Notes under the pieces: generated by a model | What the model was told of the DNA's origin: nothing | Seen by the model: the letters and a program-made list of their open reading frames with translations, nothing else | Databases searched by the model: none | Assembly: GCA_964476705.1 (NCBI GenBank) | Contig: CAYZBM010000078.1 | Span: forward strand, 1 to 8,786 | Length of the DNA stretch: 8,786 nt | Direction of reading: 5' to 3' | Source: CAYZBM01 sp964476705 | Lineage (GTDB): Bacteria; Pseudomonadota; Alphaproteobacteria; Rickettsiales; UBA6187 | Program-made: the position numbers and the translations under genes | In this document: piece after piece, positions 7,098 to 8,786 of the stretch | Numbering within the stretch: the stretch's first letter is position 1 | Layout of the letters: each line of letters begins with the position of its first letter

Positions 7098-8684
7098 ACA
7101 TGATGTGGCATCTTGACTTATAATTAATTCTAGTTTTTGTCTACAAGTTTCATAATAAAAATCTACTTGATTTTGATTTTCATCTTCTGCTGATATTTCA
7201 GAATTATCTTTATCTTCTTCATTTGAGGTTTCTTTTGTTTCTTCTAGACTATCTTCTTGTTCTTCTTGGTGTGCATCTGTTGGTAAAATGCTACCAACTT
7301 TCTTGAATAATTCACTAAATATTACAGCTGCTTCAGAACGAAATTCTATTCCTTCTTTTTCTTTTACTCTCTCAAATTCAACTATTATATTTCTTTCTCT
7401 CCGGCGTATTTTCGCTTCATTCCTTTTATTTTTACTATTTTCATTTGCAATATTTAAATATTCACTAGCCGCATTAGCAGAATCTTTTATTAGACTATTA
7501 AATTCCTCTTTTACAGTAGGGATAGTAGTTGTAAGTTTTGTTATTTTATTTTTAAGGTCATTTTCTTTATCTTTAGGAATAATTGCAATTTTTGATAATG
7601 TTTCTTCTATAATTAAAAAATAATTTTCTGTCTCTTCTTGTGCATATTTAATGTACTCCAAAAATTGGTTTAATTTATTTATAGCTTCTAAATAATGTGA
7701 ATTAGAAAAATTAGAACATAGCCTATCTTTAAACTTATCAATTGTTAGAATTATCCCTTGAATATTTTTTAAATAATATTCAACTTTTAAAATCATAACT
7801 TCTATGCAGTTATCTTCCTCTGCAATACCTAAATTAGTTAAAAGTCTTTTTTTAAGTTCTAAAAATTCTTTATCTTGTTTTTCAAAAAATTCTTCTTTTT
7901 TAATAACATCAAATTTATCTACAATAATTCTACCTAAACAAAATTTAATTTTTGTATTTCTTTGTTGAGTAACCGGGTCTACAACTACCTCACGTTTAGT
8001 CCTATTATAGCAGCTAGCACCCTCTCCCTTGCCCATAAAACCTTTTTGTGAAGAAATTTTTCTAGGTAATCTTGATAGAAAAAGTCCTATTTCTACATCA
8101 ATATTATGCGCAGGTAGAGGCGGTAAAGAGCTATGCGATTGAGCAAAGTTTTCTTCTGGATCTTCTTCCTCTACATTTCTAGCTTCCTCAGTAGAATCCC
8201 ACACATCTTCTAGTTCTATATTTTCATTTAAATTATCGGCTAATGATGTTTCATCTCCGTCAACTGATCTTAGCAATGCAATAATTTTCTTTGGTGACGA
8301 TGCTGCTGAAAAATCACCGTGAAAGATTCTAGAGACTAATTGTTGCTCTTCTCTATTTATTACTAAGGCTTCTACTGTAGATACTAATTCATCACTTAGA
8401 CCCAATTTTTTATTTTCTGATTTTTCATCGGACTTTTTAATTATATTCTCATATTTTTCTAATAATTTTCCTAATCCTGCTAAAATTTCATCTAGAGTTT
8501 CTCTATCTTTATCAGATGTAAATTCTACAATATAATTGGCAATTTCTTGGTTTGTTTTAATTAATTTAACCAATAAATATGGTGAAAATCGAGCCTTAAA
8601 ATCTTCTTTATCATTATTTTTATCTATATGTTCTAAAATTTTAAAATATAATCGTGCAATACCGATTAGCTTTATTTCTCCCAA
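6990..8684 (-). CDS. unrecognised large coiled-coil/acidic protein, 5' end missing behind a group II intron
   Basis: I do not recognise a family. Counted from TTG 8684 (residue 1 of 564), residues 1-115 are mainly helical and charged; 150-195 are acidic and end in SSLPPLPAHN; 198-255 hold a possible small domain with VEIGLFLSRLPRKIS, MGKGEGASCYNRTKREVVVD and KIKFCLGRI; 256-470 are Lys/Glu-rich helices likely to form coiled coil; 472-506 are very acidic (EEQEDSLEETKETSNEEDKD); 508-564 are a compact beta-rich end that continues past the stop. There is no signal peptide. TTG 8684 is doubtful: AAGGA lies 13 bases away, and the first in-frame ATG is at residue 217. The frame instead stays open upstream to the intron boundary at 8733, so this is probably a 3' exon. 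Low-complexity acidic and helical composition is common in effector-like proteins, but that role is a guess. Confidence 0.6.
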   Translation of the reverse strand: MGEIKLIGIARLYFKILEHIDKNNDKEDFKARFSPYLLVKLIKTNQEIANYIVEFTSDKDRETLDEILAGLGKLLEKYENIIKKSDEKSENKKLGLSDELVSTVEALVINREEQQLVSRIFHGDFSAASSPKKIIALLRSVDGDETSLADNLNENIELEDVWDSTEEARNVEEEDPEENFAQSHSSLPPLPAHNIDVEIGLFLSRLPRKISSQKGFMGKGEGASCYNRTKREVVVDPVTQQRNTKIKFCLGRIIVDKFDVIKKEEFFEKQDKEFLELKKRLLTNLGIAEEDNCIEVMILKVEYYLKNIQGIILTIDKFKDRLCSNFSNSHYLEAINKLNQFLEYIKYAQEETENYFLIIEETLSKIAIIPKDKENDLKNKITKLTTTIPTVKEEFNSLIKDSANAASEYLNIANENSKNKRNEAKIRRRERNIIVEFERVKEKEGIEFRSEAAVIFSELFKKVGSILPTDAHQEEQEDSLEETKETSNEEDKDNSEISAEDENQNQVDFYYETCRQKLELIISQDATSCIIILEDKWIIIPYDQEKSLLFLLDEKGNNYTISFQ

Positions 8685-8733
8685 TGCATTTATTTGATCC
8701 TTTTCAAGGTTTTTAGAATTTACTTTTATTTCA
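8685..8733 (-). other. in-frame coding continuation up to the group II intron junction
   Basis: Sixteen further codons (EIKVNSKNLEKDQINA) are open in the frame of the downstream protein, and the frame runs without a stop into the intron end, meeting its first stop (TGA) at 8769-8771 inside domain VI. If the intron ends at 8734, the 3' exon starts at the third base of a codon. This supports a gene interrupted by the intron rather than one starting at TTG 8684. Confidence 0.5.
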
Positions 8734-8786
8734 ATCGAGTAGGAGGAGAGCTCTCGCTCTCCGTCCTCTCACACCACCGTACGTGC
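8734..8786 (-). mobile_element. 3' end of a group II intron (end of domain V and domain VI), cut by the window edge
   Basis: Read on the - strand the segment starts GCACGUACGGUGGUG, like the 3' strand of a domain V hairpin. It then forms a domain VI hairpin: GAG (8770-8768) with CUC (8739-8737), AGGA (8767-8764) with UCCU (8744-8741), and GGAGAGC (8762-8756) with GCUCUCC (8751-8745), closed by a GAGA loop. One A (8740) bulges between the lower stems, seven bases from the proposed 3' splice site after GAU (8734), the canonical position of the branch-point adenosine. The CUACUCGAU end is common in bacterial group II introns. The segment is far more GC-rich than the flanking gene, consistent with a foreign element. 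The reverse transcriptase/maturase gene and domains I-IV, if present, lie beyond base 8786. Such introns are self-splicing retroelements that move by retrohoming. Confidence 0.8.
8737..8770 (-). ncRNA. domain VI hairpin with bulged branch-point A
   Basis: The stem has 14 base pairs in three blocks with one unpaired C (8763), a GAGA tetraloop (8755-8752) and a single bulged A at 8740. This is the part of the ribozyme that supplies the 2'-OH nucleophile for lariat formation. All pairs are Watson-Crick, so the structure looks intact rather than decayed. Confidence 0.75.

Noticed and set aside
7288..7623. + strand ORF of 111 codons with hydrophobic content
   Set aside because: It is antisense to the Lys/Glu-rich helical part of the - strand gene; the hydrophobic Phe/Leu/Ser-rich translation is the expected complement of Lys/Glu codons.

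Overview
The window looks like chromosomal DNA from an AT-rich (about 30% G+C by eye) Gram-negative bacterium. The paraslipin, the YejA-like binding protein with its HFDYVNP / PKGG / NPFIIKG motifs, and the low-GC coding with Sel1-repeat proteins suggest an alphaproteobacterium, most plausibly a host-associated Rickettsiales-type organism. That placement is an inference; no rRNA or other marker gene is present.

Left part (1-3001, + strand): what may be the frameshifted 3' end of an nfeD-like gene is followed by a complete paraslipin (SPFH/band 7) gene. An SBP family 5 (YejA-like) periplasmic peptide-binding protein gene overlaps the paraslipin by 8 bases and starts at TTG. Middle part (3013-4124): an unrecognised 73-codon gene on the - strand with a strong ribosome binding site, then exonuclease III (xth) divergently on the + strand, with all its catalytic residues.

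Right part (4144-8786, - strand) is the accessory region. In transcription order it holds the 3' end of a group II intron (the rest lies beyond the window), a long unrecognised reading frame with no credible start codon, a single TAA, a Sel1-repeat reading frame in exactly the same frame, and a smaller Sel1-repeat paralogue. The frame is open from inside the intron end (8768) down to 4905 except for the one TAA at 6990-6992, and the sequence around that TAA resembles a module found again inside the downstream frame. The simplest reading is one very large Sel1-repeat protein gene, of the kind intracellular bacteria use as effectors or scaffolds, hit twice: by a group II intron upstream and by a nonsense codon in the middle. 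If the intron splices and the stop is suppressed or an assembly error, the gene could still be whole; otherwise it is decaying. No CRISPR array, tRNA, rRNA or toxin-antitoxin pair was seen, and no gene-free stretch exceeds 300 bases.
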